Source: Oscillospiraceae bacterium (GTDB lineage Bacteria; Bacillota; Clostridia; Oscillospirales; Acutalibacteraceae). From it: a stretch of DNA of 64,000 bases. The notes beneath the pieces were generated by a model. That model saw only the letters and a program-made list of their open reading frames with translations. It had not been told where the DNA came from and ran no database searches. Positions 46,021 through 55,515 of this stretch are shown here, one piece after another (position 1 is the stretch's first letter; the number at the start of each line of letters is the position of its first letter). Both the position numbers and the translations under genes were made by a program. The stretch is from assembly GCA_015066465.1 (NCBI GenBank), contig SVOI01000006.1:1-64000 (forward strand), written 5' to 3'.

Positions 46021-47514
46021 ATGAAAGAAAAAACAGGCTACAAAGTTCCTAAAAAAGAGCTTAATATGTTCGCTCTTGGCACTATGGGTCAAGGTATGAT
46101 TTACACTATGATGTCAAGCTACATAAGTGACTACTACGTTAACGTTTTACAGTTACCATTAGTTTTCATTCTTGTGCTTATGCTTGGTGCAAGAATCTGG
46201 GATGCTATTAACGACCCAATGATGGGTATTTTAGCAGACGTACGTTCAAGAAAAACAGGTAAAATGAGGTCATTTATAATTTACTCTGCACCACCTCTTG
46301 TAGTGCTTACAATTTTAATGTACTTCTGCCCTGACTTAAATAAAAACGGCTTAATGGTGTACGCTGCAATTATTTATATCCTCTGGGGTATGATTAACAC
46401 AATGGCAGACGTTCCAATGTGGAGTTTACCTAATGTTATGACTCCTGATGCAGAAGAACGTGGTCAGGTTATTTCATTCGCAAAAATCCTTAATGGTATT
46501 GGTACTGCTGTTCCTGAAGTTTTATTCTTAGTGGCTGGTCTTGCTTTACCATTAGTTATTGATTCAAGCAATCCTATTGAATATAACAAATCAAAATATT
46601 TAATTATTTCAATTGTTGTTTCAGTTATCGGTATTATTCTTTTTACAAACTCATATTTCCACGTTAAAGAAAGAGTAAGAATTCCAGCAAAGGTAAGAAA
46701 GCCTGGTGAACCTTCTACTCTTGCAAGAGTTTTCAAATGCAAACCTTTAATGCTTGTTGTTGCTATGGGTGTTCTTTCAAGTGGCAGATATATGGTTCAG
46801 GCTGCAGCTGTTCACGTTGCAAGATACGCTTTCTATATTGGTCCTGACCTTACTGGTATGACACCAGCAGAAAGAACTGCGGCAATTGATGCAAGCGTTT
46901 CTTCTGTAAAAACAATCTTCCAGGTATGTGCAATAGTTGGTATGTTTGGCGCTATGCTCTTTATGCCAAAGCTTATGAAGAAATTTGACTATAAGAAAAT
47001 AGTTATTACAACTTGTCTTGCTGGTTTTGTTGCAAGTATTTTCACAACAGTTATTGGTTGGTATACTGCAAATCTTTACATTTGTATTCCATTCATTCTT
47101 ATTTCTTGTATTCCTTTAGGCGTTCTCAACGTAGTTTCAAGTGCTATGATTTGTGACTGCCTTGACCTTATTGAATTACAGACTGGTTTCAGAGATAACG
47201 GTCTTGGTGCTGCGTGTCAGGGCTTTGTTAATAAGTTAGGTAATGCTCTTGCAACAAGTGGTATTATTATTGCTTATATGTTAATTGGTTTAGAGCCTGA
47301 AAATATGTTAAGCTCTACTGCAATTGTTGCGGCAACTGACCTTACTAAAATGCAGAACTTTGGTATGTTCTCACTCGTTTCAATTGTACCAGGTGTAAGT
47401 ATGCTTCTTTGTGCAATTCCAATGTTCTTCTACAAAATCTCTGGTAAAGAGAAAGAAAGAATCGTTACTGAACTTGCTGAAAAGAGAGCAAGAGAAGGCG
47501 TTGTTGTAGAATAA
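46021..47514 (+). CDS. GPH-family sugar:cation symporter
   Basis: A 497-residue transporter with twelve helices of the glycoside-pentoside-hexuronide:cation symporter family. Diagnostic segments: GARIWDAINDPMMGILADVRSRKTGKMR near residue 55 and NTMADVPMWSLPNVMTPD near residue 125. The start is the ATG at 46021 rather than the TTG seven codons upstream. It probably imports an oligosaccharide or glycoside; the GH3 enzyme 9 kb away could act on such a substrate, but they are not linked in an operon. Confidence 0.88.
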   Translation: MKEKTGYKVPKKELNMFALGTMGQGMIYTMMSSYISDYYVNVLQLPLVFILVLMLGARIWDAINDPMMGILADVRSRKTGKMRSFIIYSAPPLVVLTILMYFCPDLNKNGLMVYAAIIYILWGMINTMADVPMWSLPNVMTPDAEERGQVISFAKILNGIGTAVPEVLFLVAGLALPLVIDSSNPIEYNKSKYLIISIVVSVIGIILFTNSYFHVKERVRIPAKVRKPGEPSTLARVFKCKPLMLVVAMGVLSSGRYMVQAAAVHVARYAFYIGPDLTGMTPAERTAAIDASVSSVKTIFQVCAIVGMFGAMLFMPKLMKKFDYKKIVITTCLAGFVASIFTTVIGWYTANLYICIPFILISCIPLGVLNVVSSAMICDCLDLIELQTGFRDNGLGAACQGFVNKLGNALATSGIIIAYMLIGLEPENMLSSTAIVAATDLTKMQNFGMFSLVSIVPGVSMLLCAIPMFFYKISGKEKERIVTELAEKRAREGVVVE

Positions 47515-47517
47515 TAA

Positions 47518-47640
47518 ATTAAGAATTAAAAATTAAAAATTAAACTCAGTTAACTGATTTTTGTTAATCAATTAACTGAGTTTTTGGTTTTAAAAATTAT
47601 TCGATTTTTCAGTAAGACAGAGAACCGTCCCCTGTCTTAT
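47518..47640. repeat. Composite intergenic repeat (terminator plus REP-like palindrome), copy 2
   Basis: Same order as the copy at 33862: AATTAAAAATT tract, terminator hairpin (47542-47584), TTTTAAAAATTATTCG, then palindrome AAGACAG-core-CTGTCTTA (47614-47640). It supplies the symporter gene's terminator. Confidence 0.8.
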
Positions 47641-47682
47641 TAAGGATTTATATCGCTGATAAGTAATGCTGTGCATTACTTA

Positions 47683-49026
47683 TCAAAACTTCTTCTCGCC
47701 ACGCTCACGGATTACAAAGCGCACTGGTGTACCTTCGAGTCCGTAAACTTCACGAATCTGGTTTTCTAAATAACGCTGATAGCTATAATGGAAAAGCTCT
47801 TCGTTATTTACAAAGCACACGAATGTTGGTGGTCTTGTTGAAGCCTGAGTCATATAATAAATTTTAAGGCGTTTGCCTTTATCTGTTGGTGGTTGCACTC
47901 TGAGAGTTGCAGCTGCCAATATTTCATTTAACTGACCAGTTTTAATCCTCATAGCATTCTGAGTATCAACGAATTTAATGAGTTCATAAAGTCTATCTAA
48001 TCTCTGACCAGTTTTTGCAGAAATAAAAATAATAGGTGCAAATGACATAAATGAAAAGTCATTCATAAGCTTTTTGCGGTATGAGTCCATTGTTTTGCCA
48101 TCTTTTTCGTAGGCATCCCACTTATTGACTGCAATTATACAACCCTTACCCTGCTCTAACGCTCTACCAGCAACCTTACTGTCCTGCTCGGTGAAGCCCT
48201 CTAAAGCATCAATCATAATTACACAGACGTTGGCTCTTTCTACTGCCATATCTGTTCTTAAAACGCTGTAACGTTCAACTGCATCTTCAACCTTAGATTT
48301 TCTTCTGAGACCTGCAGTATCAATAAACATAAATTTACCATACTCATTCTCAACGAAGCTATCAGTTGCATCACGTGTTGTACCAGCGATATTTGAAACA
48401 ATCATTCTGTCTTCGCCGATAATTTTATTAACGAGTGAAGATTTACCAACATTTGGTTTACCAATAACCGCTACCTTGATATAATCGTCTTCATCTTCGC
48501 CATCTCTTAAATATTCCTCAGGGAAGTGCTTAATAACTTCATCAAGTAAATCGCCTGTGCCGTGACCGTGAACAGATGACACTGGAAATGGGTCACCAAT
48601 ACCTAAATTATAAAATTCATAAATATCTGCTGGTGGTTCACCGATTTTGTCACACTTATTTACACAAAGGACAATTGGTTTACCACTTTTCTGGAGCATT
48701 GAGGCAACTTCACTATCAGTTGCAACAACACCATCACGGACATTTGTTACAAAGATAATTACATTTGCACTATCAATAGCAAGCTGTGCCTGACGACGCA
48801 TTTGTGAAAGAATAATATCATCTGAATATGGTTCAATACCACCTGTATCAACAAGCATCATTTTATGACCTAACCACTCACATTCACCGAAAATACGGTC
48901 ACGTGTTACGCCTGGTGTATCGTCAACAATAGCAAGTCTTTTACCTGTAAGCTTATTAAAAAGCGTAGATTTGCCGACATTTGGTCTGCCGACTATTGCA
49001 ACTACCGGTTGTGCCATTTTATGCAC
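47683..49026 (-). CDS. der: Ribosome biogenesis GTPase Der
   Basis: A 447-residue double GTPase needed for 50S ribosome assembly. The first G domain has GRPNVGKSTLFNKL and DTPGVTRDRI, the second GKPNVGKSSLVNKI, DTAGLRRKS and NKWD; a KH-like domain ends the protein. It overlaps the DUF512 gene by eight bases, an arrangement conserved in Clostridia. Confidence 0.96.
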   Translation of the reverse strand: MHKMAQPVVAIVGRPNVGKSTLFNKLTGKRLAIVDDTPGVTRDRIFGECEWLGHKMMLVDTGGIEPYSDDIILSQMRRQAQLAIDSANVIIFVTNVRDGVVATDSEVASMLQKSGKPIVLCVNKCDKIGEPPADIYEFYNLGIGDPFPVSSVHGHGTGDLLDEVIKHFPEEYLRDGEDEDDYIKVAVIGKPNVGKSSLVNKIIGEDRMIVSNIAGTTRDATDSFVENEYGKFMFIDTAGLRRKSKVEDAVERYSVLRTDMAVERANVCVIMIDALEGFTEQDSKVAGRALEQGKGCIIAVNKWDAYEKDGKTMDSYRKKLMNDFSFMSFAPIIFISAKTGQRLDRLYELIKFVDTQNAMRIKTGQLNEILAAATLRVQPPTDKGKRLKIYYMTQASTRPPTFVCFVNNEELFHYSYQRYLENQIREVYGLEGTPVRFVIRERGEKKF

Positions 49027-50329
49027 CTCCTGAAATCTTTTCTAAAAGTTTATATCCGTCATTTTCTACGGGTGAAACTTTAACATTTAAATATTCCGAT
49101 AACTCATCTAAGGTTATATCGTCTAAAAATTTATCCCCTTCGTTTCTTAAAGAAACTCTTGGAATTAAAAGCTCTTCGCCCAAATTTTTCGATTTTAACT
49201 GCTCCTTTAAATCCTGACCTGTTAAAAGCCCTGCAACAGTTACAGTTTCACCGAAAAACTTATTTTCTATTTTAACCACATTTACTTTTAAGCCCTGAAA
49301 TTTTTCTTCGGCTTTTTTTGTTAATTCTGTTAAAAGTGAATACGCTGACTCGCCTGTTGCGATTGTGACTTCACGATTGATTTTGGTTACTTCTGCTTCT
49401 TCCAGAGCACTCAAAAATTCGCTCTTTAAAAGAGTACACATACCAACACCATTATCAAGCTGACTGTATTCACCATAAAAATCTTCGTCAGGGAAATCTC
49501 GTTCTGCTAATAGATAGAACTCATCTGATGGGTATGCTAAAATCTTACCATTATTAAAGAAAGAGTAATGTGCGTTAAATTCATCAATTATATCAATAAC
49601 TTCATTTGCTTTTTCTTTGGTGTAAGAATCTAAATGCTCTAAACCCTCACGATATTTTGTAAGACCTACAGGAACGGCTGCAATACTGTTGATGTAAGGA
49701 CTATATTTTGCGAGTTCTGATAATGAATATCTTAATTCCTCACCATCATTTATACCTGGGCATAGAACCAGTTGAGTATTCATTAAAATTCCAGCTTCAT
49801 AAAACTTCTTTATGAATTTAAGGGATTCACCTGAATTCTTATTTTTCATCATTTTAACACGAAGCTCGGGGTTCATTGTATGAACAGAAATATTTATAGG
49901 ACTTATGTGCATCTCACAAATTCTGTCGGCTTCTTTTTCAGTAAGATTTGTAAGTGTAATATAATTACCAAAAAGAAACGAAAGACGAGAATCATCATCT
50001 TTAAAATATAACGTTTCTCGCATACCTTTTGGCATCTGGTCAACAAAGCAGAAAATGCATTTGTTTTTACAGGAATGTTGCTTATCCATAAGGTAGGTTT
50101 CAAACTCTAACCCTATATCAGAAAATTCGCTACTTTTTCTGATATTAACAGTTAACTCCTCTAAACCACGTTTTAAAGTGACAGAAAGTTTTTTACTTTG
50201 AATTGCAAAGCGATAGTCTAAAACATCGGTAATTTCTCTGCCGTTTATTATCTCTATAACATCATTTTTTAAAATACCAGCTTTTTCACCATAAGAGTCG
50301 TTCAACACAGATGTTACTGTTACTGACAA
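49019..50329 (-). CDS. DUF512 radical-SAM protein with PDZ-like domain
   Basis: A 436-residue protein: an N-terminal PDZ-like domain (residues 1-60, AGILKNDVIEIINGREI), a radical-SAM type cysteine motif CKNKCIFCF near residue 90, a TIM-barrel-like body (INISVHTMNPELR, LCPGINDGEEL) and the DUF512 C-terminal domain. Function unknown; the gene is a standard partner of der. The cysteine spacing CxxxCxxC is intact, so iron-sulphur and SAM binding are expected. Confidence 0.9.
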   Translation of the reverse strand: MSVTVTSVLNDSYGEKAGILKNDVIEIINGREITDVLDYRFAIQSKKLSVTLKRGLEELTVNIRKSSEFSDIGLEFETYLMDKQHSCKNKCIFCFVDQMPKGMRETLYFKDDDSRLSFLFGNYITLTNLTEKEADRICEMHISPINISVHTMNPELRVKMMKNKNSGESLKFIKKFYEAGILMNTQLVLCPGINDGEELRYSLSELAKYSPYINSIAAVPVGLTKYREGLEHLDSYTKEKANEVIDIIDEFNAHYSFFNNGKILAYPSDEFYLLAERDFPDEDFYGEYSQLDNGVGMCTLLKSEFLSALEEAEVTKINREVTIATGESAYSLLTELTKKAEEKFQGLKVNVVKIENKFFGETVTVAGLLTGQDLKEQLKSKNLGEELLIPRVSLRNEGDKFLDDITLDELSEYLNVKVSPVENDGYKLLEKISGGA

Positions 50330-50423
50330 GAAATCACCACCTTAAAAATAAAACTCCAATAGGGCGGAGAGATATTTCTCACCGCCCCTGAAAGCAATTC
50401 AACTTAAATTTCGCACAAAATAA

Positions 50424-50606
50424 TTATTTTTCAACAACTACTACTTGTTTGCCGTTATAGTAACCACAAGCTGTGCAAAGTCTGTGAGCTCTCTTGTATT
50501 CGCCACACTGTGGGCATTTTACAAGCTGTGGAGCATCCATTTTCCATACGTTTGATCTTCTTTTGTCTCTTCTTGCTTTTGAAACTCTTCTCTTTGGTAC
50601 TGCCAT
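50424..50606 (-). CDS. rpmF: 50S ribosomal protein L32
   Basis: A 60-residue basic protein: [18 protein letters not shown] at the start and a zinc ribbon [18 protein letters not shown]. Full length and zinc-binding type. Directly follows yceD, the usual gene order in bacteria. Confidence 0.96.
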   Translation of the reverse strand: MAVPKRRVSKARRDKRRSNVWKMDAPQLVKCPQCGEYKRAHRLCTACGYYNGKQVVVVEK

Positions 50607-50659
50607 TTTAAGTTTCCTCCTTATGTTTTAACAATAAATGTTTTATTTACTAATTTAAT

Positions 50660-51151
50660 TTATTCCAAAAACTGAAGCAAACCTTCAAGACGTGGGTCTA
50701 TCGGCTTCTTACAGTCACATTGGCCTTTGTTAAGGTTTTTACCACACATTACACAAACGCCTTTACAATCTTCTGAACAAAGGAATTTTGTTGGTAATTC
50801 TAAATTGACATCTTCTTCGATAAGCTCGTCTAAATCGAGTCGCATATCACTCACAACGAGAAAATCGTCATTATCTTCGTTGCTTAAAGATGCAATTAAA
50901 TTGTGTGAGAAATCATAATTATATGTTTTCTCGGTTGCTTCTGCACATCTGTCACAAAATGCTGAATAGATTAACTCTACATTAGCACTTAACGTAACAA
51001 TGCCAGTATTGTTTTTCACCATACCTTTGACTTTTACCGGTGATTTAAGTGGATTCACACCAGAAACGCTGATATGTGAAAGCGAAAGTTCGTAATCAAA
51101 TTCATAAGACGAACCATCATTATTAAATATAGATTCAAGTTCAATAATCAT
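50660..51151 (-). CDS. yceD: YceD family (DUF177) protein
   Basis: A 163-residue protein of the YceD/DUF177 family, found next to rpmF and linked with 23S rRNA processing in plants and bacteria. The C-terminal part has a cysteine pattern (CSEDCKGVCVMCGKNLNKG) expected to bind zinc. A second pair, CDRC, is near residue 75. Co-transcribed with rpmF. Confidence 0.9.
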   Translation of the reverse strand: MIIELESIFNNDGSSYEFDYELSLSHISVSGVNPLKSPVKVKGMVKNNTGIVTLSANVELIYSAFCDRCAEATEKTYNYDFSHNLIASLSNEDNDDFLVVSDMRLDLDELIEEDVNLELPTKFLCSEDCKGVCVMCGKNLNKGQCDCKKPIDPRLEGLLQFLE

Positions 51152-51235
51152 TTAACTACCTCTCAACACGCCTTGATATTATAGTAAAATAAAGTAGATT
51201 TGTCAATATATAATTTAAAAAACTATTATTTTTTT

Positions 51236-51269
51236 CAAAAAAATCCGCCTATCTCTTAAAGACAGGCGA
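51236..51269 (-). terminator. Intrinsic terminator
   Basis: A stem near CGCCTGTCT/AGATAGGCG followed on the minus strand by GATTTTTTT. It ends the transcript of the small ATPase gene before yceD. Confidence 0.75.
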
Positions 51270-51283
51270 ACTTAATAGACAAC

Positions 51284-51700
51284 TTAAGCTTTTTGAGCAT
51301 ATTCGAAGAGTCTTGCAGGAAGTTTATCTTCATCTTCTGAAACTGTGAATACAAAGTCTGTTTCTGAAAGTTTTGAAATATCACTAACCTTTTTAATAAG
51401 GTCTGCAAAAGCTTCGTAATCTCTGCCTACGATTTTAAATGTAGCATCAACAAAAATTTCTGTGATGTCGTGGTCCTGAGCGATGATACCGCAAATCATA
51501 CCATAGAAAGCATCTGTGCCTTCAACACCATATCTTTCTGTTTCAATAAGTCTTGCTTTGTGAGTTACCTCGTAAGTCAGTAACGGTGATTTCTCAATAC
51601 AAACGACTGTTCCGTTTGATTTATCAACAGCCTCATTGATAAGAGAAATGAGTTTTTTTGTTTTGCCGGAACCTTTGTTGCCGATAATAAGTGAAACCAT
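51284..51700 (-). CDS. Small P-loop ATPase, unknown role
   Basis: A 138-residue soluble protein with a Walker A motif GNKGSGKTKKLI at residue 7 and a possible Walker B in ITEIFVDATFK near 78. No DNA-binding or membrane segment. It is a compact twitch of the P-loop fold seen as conserved hypothetical ATP-binding proteins in Clostridia. Monocistronic; lies between pgi and yceD on the same strand. Confidence 0.7.
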   Translation of the reverse strand: MVSLIIGNKGSGKTKKLISLINEAVDKSNGTVVCIEKSPLLTYEVTHKARLIETERYGVEGTDAFYGMICGIIAQDHDITEIFVDATFKIVGRDYEAFADLIKKVSDISKLSETDFVFTVSEDEDKLPARLFEYAQKA

Positions 51701-51753
51701 AGTGTTTACCTCCGTTTATTTTTTTGCTGAATTGTCTTCAGCTAATTTACCGA

Positions 51754-53091
51754 TTATAATCTTGCTTTAAGCTCATCGCCTAAAGACTCGTAACCCGGTT
51801 TGCCTAAAAGAGCAAACATATTTTTCTTGTAGCTTTCTACACCAGGTTGGTCAAATGGGTTTATTCCTAAAGTGTAACCCGAAACTGCACAAGCCTTGCA
51901 GAAGAAATATACAAGATAGCCAAAATTGAATTCATCCATTTTGTCAATTTCTAAAATCATATTTGGCACACCACCATCACAGTGAGCAAGTACAGTACCT
52001 AAGAAAGCTTGTTCATTAACGAAGTCAACAGTTTTTCCTGCGACAAAGTTGAAGCCATCTTTATTTTCGGCATCTTCTTTAATTACCATTTCACTCTTTG
52101 GTGATTTAAATTTAACAACTGTTTCAAACATCAATCTTTCGCCTTCCTGAACGTATTGACCGAGTGAATGAAGGTCAGTTGAAAAAATTGCAGATGATGG
52201 GAATATACCTTTATTTCCTTTACCTTCGCTTTCGCCGAAGAGTTGTTTGAACCATTCGTTCATCATTGTGAAATCCGGCTCGTAAGCAACCATCATTTCG
52301 ACCTTTTTGCCTTTACGGTAAAGAATGTTGCGCATTGCAGCGTATTTGTAGCAATCGTTTGTGTAAACGTCGCCTGAAAGAAAATCTTCACGAGCAGTTT
52401 TAGCACCTTGCATCATTTTATCGATATCAATACCTGCAACTGCAATAGGAAGAAGTCCGCAAGCGGTAAGTACGGAATATCTGCCACCGACGTCATCCGG
52501 AATAACGAACGTTTCGTAGCCTTCAGAATCTGAAAGTTCTTTTAACGTTCCCCTTGCCTTATCGGTTGTAGCGTAAATTCTTTTAGCTGCTTCTTCTTTG
52601 CCGTATTTTTCTTCTAAAAGCTCTTTGAAAACTCTGAAAGCTAAGGTTGGCTCAGTTGTTGTACCAGATTTTGAAATAACGTTAACTGAGAAATCTTTAC
52701 CCTCGCAAAGCTTGATTGTTTCTGCTAAAGCACTTGAAGAAATTGTATTACCAGCAAAAAAGATTTGCGGTTTATTTAAGTAATTATAATTTTGTGATTT
52801 ACAAAATTCAATAGCGGCACGAGCGCCTAAGTAACTACCGCCAATACCAATAACGATTAAAACTTCACTATCGCTACGGATTTTTTGTGCGGCTTTTTTA
52901 ATTCTTTCGAACTCTTCTTTATCGTAATTAACAGGTAAATCTACCCAACCTAAAAAGTCGTTACCTGCACCGGTACGATTATTAAGAAGTTCGACTGCCG
53001 AAGAAACCTCACCACTTATTGCATCAACATCTTCTTCAGCAACAAAGTTTTCGAGATACTTCGTATTGAGTTTAACTGCCAAACTTTCCAT
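51754..53091 (-). CDS. pgi: Glucose-6-phosphate isomerase
   Basis: A 445-residue glycolytic enzyme converting glucose-6-phosphate to fructose-6-phosphate. Length fits the short Firmicutes type. Signatures: [16 protein letters not shown] near residue 80, [19 protein letters not shown] near 137, [15 protein letters not shown] near 205, and a conserved C-terminal helix. Monocistronic as far as seen. Confidence 0.96.
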   Translation of the reverse strand: MESLAVKLNTKYLENFVAEEDVDAISGEVSSAVELLNNRTGAGNDFLGWVDLPVNYDKEEFERIKKAAQKIRSDSEVLIVIGIGGSYLGARAAIEFCKSQNYNYLNKPQIFFAGNTISSSALAETIKLCEGKDFSVNVISKSGTTTEPTLAFRVFKELLEEKYGKEEAAKRIYATTDKARGTLKELSDSEGYETFVIPDDVGGRYSVLTACGLLPIAVAGIDIDKMMQGAKTAREDFLSGDVYTNDCYKYAAMRNILYRKGKKVEMMVAYEPDFTMMNEWFKQLFGESEGKGNKGIFPSSAIFSTDLHSLGQYVQEGERLMFETVVKFKSPKSEMVIKEDAENKDGFNFVAGKTVDFVNEQAFLGTVLAHCDGGVPNMILEIDKMDEFNFGYLVYFFCKACAVSGYTLGINPFDQPGVESYKKNMFALLGKPGYESLGDELKARL

Positions 53092-53225
53092 CTCCTAACT
53101 ATAAAGGCACAAACCTTGGTGTAACCACCAAATTGATATTTGCAATATGCCTTTTATAAATTATACAATAAGTAGTCTTTTTTTTCAATAGGAATTTTAC
53201 ACTTTTTACAGTTTTTGTTACTTTT

Positions 53226-53402
53226 TTATATATTTTCTTTTGAATATTCTCTGTTATAACCTATTCTGTCACGCTCTACACCAGTAATATTGTAATCAAC
53301 TTTAAACCCTGCTATGAAAGAACCAGCTACAAATGCTATGAGAATTATTATAATTATACTGATAACTGTAAAATTTCTTAAAAGTTTTGAAAATTCATCC
53401 AT
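53226..53402 (-). CDS. Short single-span membrane protein
   Basis: A 58-residue protein with one hydrophobic helix (about 14-34) and a charged C-terminus. The ATG at 53402 is chosen because AAAGGAT precedes it; a longer frame would overlap spoIIP. It lies 19 bases after spoIIP and is probably co-transcribed, so a sporulation role is possible. No family recognised. Confidence 0.55.
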   Translation of the reverse strand: MDEFSKLLRNFTVISIIIIILIAFVAGSFIAGFKVDYNITGVERDRIGYNREYSKENI

Positions 53403-53421
53403 ATTAAACAATCCTTTTATT

Positions 53422-54525
53422 TTACATATTTTCTTCAAGCAACTCTGCGAGTGAGTCACCTATTAATCTTCCTGAATAAACCGCTTCTTCCAAAGTATTT
53501 GCATCTGTTCCCATCTCTAAAAGAAGCGAACACGGAGTTACGTGCATATTATATTTTCGCTGACAAAAGAAAATCGGTCGCATAAGACCTTTATAATTCT
53601 CTTCTGTCTTTTCTTGCAAAGCAATGGCGAAGGTAAGATTTTTGTTCCAATCGGGATAATCTTTGATATCCCCTTCTTCTGCGCCAGTTATAATCATAAC
53701 CTGTGCAGCCTTTTTGCCATTGATTGTTGCAGTTGGCTTACATTTCGTTCCGCTACTGTACTCTATTGCATCACGGTGAATATCAAGCGTTATTACAATT
53801 GATGGATTTTCTTTTAATATTTTTTCAACAGTTTTTAATGAACGTGAATATGCACCATTGTAGCTTGCATCGTGAATAGTTTTATCGTGAATAACCTTAA
53901 AACCAGCCTTTTCAAGTCTTTCTACAATTTCATCCCCCACCCTCACAACAGTTTTATCGAGTTCTTTTGTTCTTGAAACGTATTCATCTGAATACCAGCC
54001 TTTATCAAGAAGCTCATAACCTTCAGTTGTGTGAGTATGATAAACAAGTATATATGGCTCGTCTTTTGTAATTTTGCCAAAAGATGCCGTTTTAGAAAGC
54101 TCTTTTTTTATGTTTACTTTTTTAGTTTCTGTCTTATTATTTACTATTACATTTCCGTAGCTTGTTGTGGACGATGTTGCTAAAAGCTGAGTTTCCTCTA
54201 TTTTGCCTGTTTTTTTGAACGAAGCATAAGCAGACACAGCCTCATCCATCAGTTTTTCGATATCCTCTGGCGTTTTTGTATCTGCAGAGTTACTATCTAC
54301 AACAAAACTGTTCCCGAAACCTGAAATTTCATTTTCTGCCCCAGAAGTATTTTTTGAATTTTCTCTTTTAAATTCATTCACACCAGTCATTACTGTGAAA
54401 GCACCTAAAGTAAAATCAGTCATAAAATTAACTAAATCACCCGAGAAAAAAAGTGTTACAGATAAAAGAGAAAATGAAAGTATTATACTCAGAAATCCTT
54501 GTAATCCTCTATTTTTATTATTCAT
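53422..54525 (-). CDS. spoIIP: Stage II sporulation protein P
   Basis: Cell-wall amidase of 367 residues used in engulfment with SpoIID and SpoIIM. A membrane anchor lies at residues 10-30, and the amidase domain starts near 160 with YILVYHTHTTEGYELL; a zinc-binding His is in ITLDIHRDAIEYSSG and a Glu in CSLLLEMGTDANTLEEA. The start is the ATG at 54525 behind AAAGGCG. It follows gpr by 66 bases; the pair gpr-spoIIP is a known Bacillus arrangement. Confidence 0.93.
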   Translation of the reverse strand: MNNKNRGLQGFLSIILSFSLLSVTLFFSGDLVNFMTDFTLGAFTVMTGVNEFKRENSKNTSGAENEISGFGNSFVVDSNSADTKTPEDIEKLMDEAVSAYASFKKTGKIEETQLLATSSTTSYGNVIVNNKTETKKVNIKKELSKTASFGKITKDEPYILVYHTHTTEGYELLDKGWYSDEYVSRTKELDKTVVRVGDEIVERLEKAGFKVIHDKTIHDASYNGAYSRSLKTVEKILKENPSIVITLDIHRDAIEYSSGTKCKPTATINGKKAAQVMIITGAEEGDIKDYPDWNKNLTFAIALQEKTEENYKGLMRPIFFCQRKYNMHVTPCSLLLEMGTDANTLEEAVYSGRLIGDSLAELLEENM

Positions 54526-54591
54526 ATTGCACACGCCTTTCAGCCTACAAAAATAGTAGTGCAATATATTTTTATGCTCTGATTTCTTAAT

Positions 54592-55452
54592 TTATAACAA
54601 TGCTGAAAGCTCGTCCTGATTTAAAGATTTCTGTAAACTGAGGTTTATAGCCGTTGCTAAAAGTGAAGAAGAATTTTTAATTAACATATCAATATCTTTA
54701 GGCGTAACAATCATATCTACAACCATCTCTGGTTCATCGCTTTTACCATAAATACTCTCAGCGAGAGTCAGAGCATCAACAACTGTTGGTACACCTATTG
54801 CAATTACAGGTACGCCTAAAAATTCTTCGTCTATTCTTTTACGTTTATTGTTTATTCCTGAGCCTGGTGCTATACCTGTATCCGACATCTGTATAGTTGT
54901 GCCGAGTCTTTTTACACTACGTGAAGCTAAAGCATCTATGGTTATAACACAGCAAGGATTAATTTCATTTACAATACATTTTATATATTCGCTTGATTCA
55001 AGCCCCGTCTGACCTAAAACGCCAGTAGAAATTGCTGAAACAGGTCTTAACATTTCTTTAAACCCAATGCTCTTTTGCAACTCTTCTGAAAGGTGCCTTG
55101 TTGAAAGAATTTTTGAAGCAACAAATGGCCCCAAGGCATCGGCAGTAATATCACTATTACCTACCCCCGCTACTAACACAAGACCATTTTTTTGTGGTAA
55201 TAATAAATCGAGTGACTCTTTTACTGTTTCAACTATTTTGGGTAAATCACTCGAAAGAAACGTAAGTTCAGGGATTTCGATTGTTATATATCTACCAACT
55301 GCTTTGCCTAATTTTTCAGCAGTTTCTTCATTTAAAATATCAATAATTGTAGTATTACTGAAATCGTTGTGCTTAAACTCTTTTTTTATGCCTTTACCCT
55401 TTTCACTTGCGAGTTCTGCTCTTTCTAATGTTAAATCCGTTCTGAAATTCAA
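54592..55452 (-). CDS. gpr: Germination protease GPR
   Basis: A 286-residue spore protease that degrades small acid-soluble proteins on germination; made as a zymogen in the forespore. The start is TTG at 55452, giving the family N-terminus MNFRTDLTLERAE; the upstream ATG has no ribosome binding site. The body has VLVAGVGNSDITADALGPFV near residue 90, VITIDALASRSVKRLGTTIQ near 165 and the catalytic-region Asp residues. The T-tract before the start belongs to a terminator-like hairpin. Confidence 0.93.
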   Translation of the reverse strand: MNFRTDLTLERAELASEKGKGIKKEFKHNDFSNTTIIDILNEETAEKLGKAVGRYITIEIPELTFLSSDLPKIVETVKESLDLLLPQKNGLVLVAGVGNSDITADALGPFVASKILSTRHLSEELQKSIGFKEMLRPVSAISTGVLGQTGLESSEYIKCIVNEINPCCVITIDALASRSVKRLGTTIQMSDTGIAPGSGINNKRKRIDEEFLGVPVIAIGVPTVVDALTLAESIYGKSDEPEMVVDMIVTPKDIDMLIKNSSSLLATAINLSLQKSLNQDELSALL

Positions 55453-55506
55453 AAAAACGCCCCCTGTCAATAATATCATTATTGACAGAAGGGGTTTTGT
55501 GTATAC
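55450..55506 (-). promoter_or_regulatory. Hairpin covering the gpr ribosome binding region
   Basis: On the minus strand CCCC, then CTGTCAATAAT, a three-base loop, ATTATTGACAG, GGGG; CG and seven T's follow, and the last T opens the TTG start codon. It looks like an intrinsic terminator for the upstream operon whose 3' arm is also the gpr ribosome binding region. GTATA at 55502-55506, 17 bases before a weak CAATAAT, may be a forespore promoter overlapping the 5' arm. Confidence 0.6.
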
Positions 55507-55515
55507 ATTTTCGTA

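Noticed and set aside
50362-50387. GGGCGG/CCGCCC hairpin after rpmF as a terminator
   Set aside because: The stem is fair but the T-tract is displaced by several bases, so I did not list it as a firm feature.
55450-55479. ATG at 55479 as the gpr start
   Set aside because: No ribosome binding site, and the added residues lie in the hairpin; the TTG start gives the family N-terminus.
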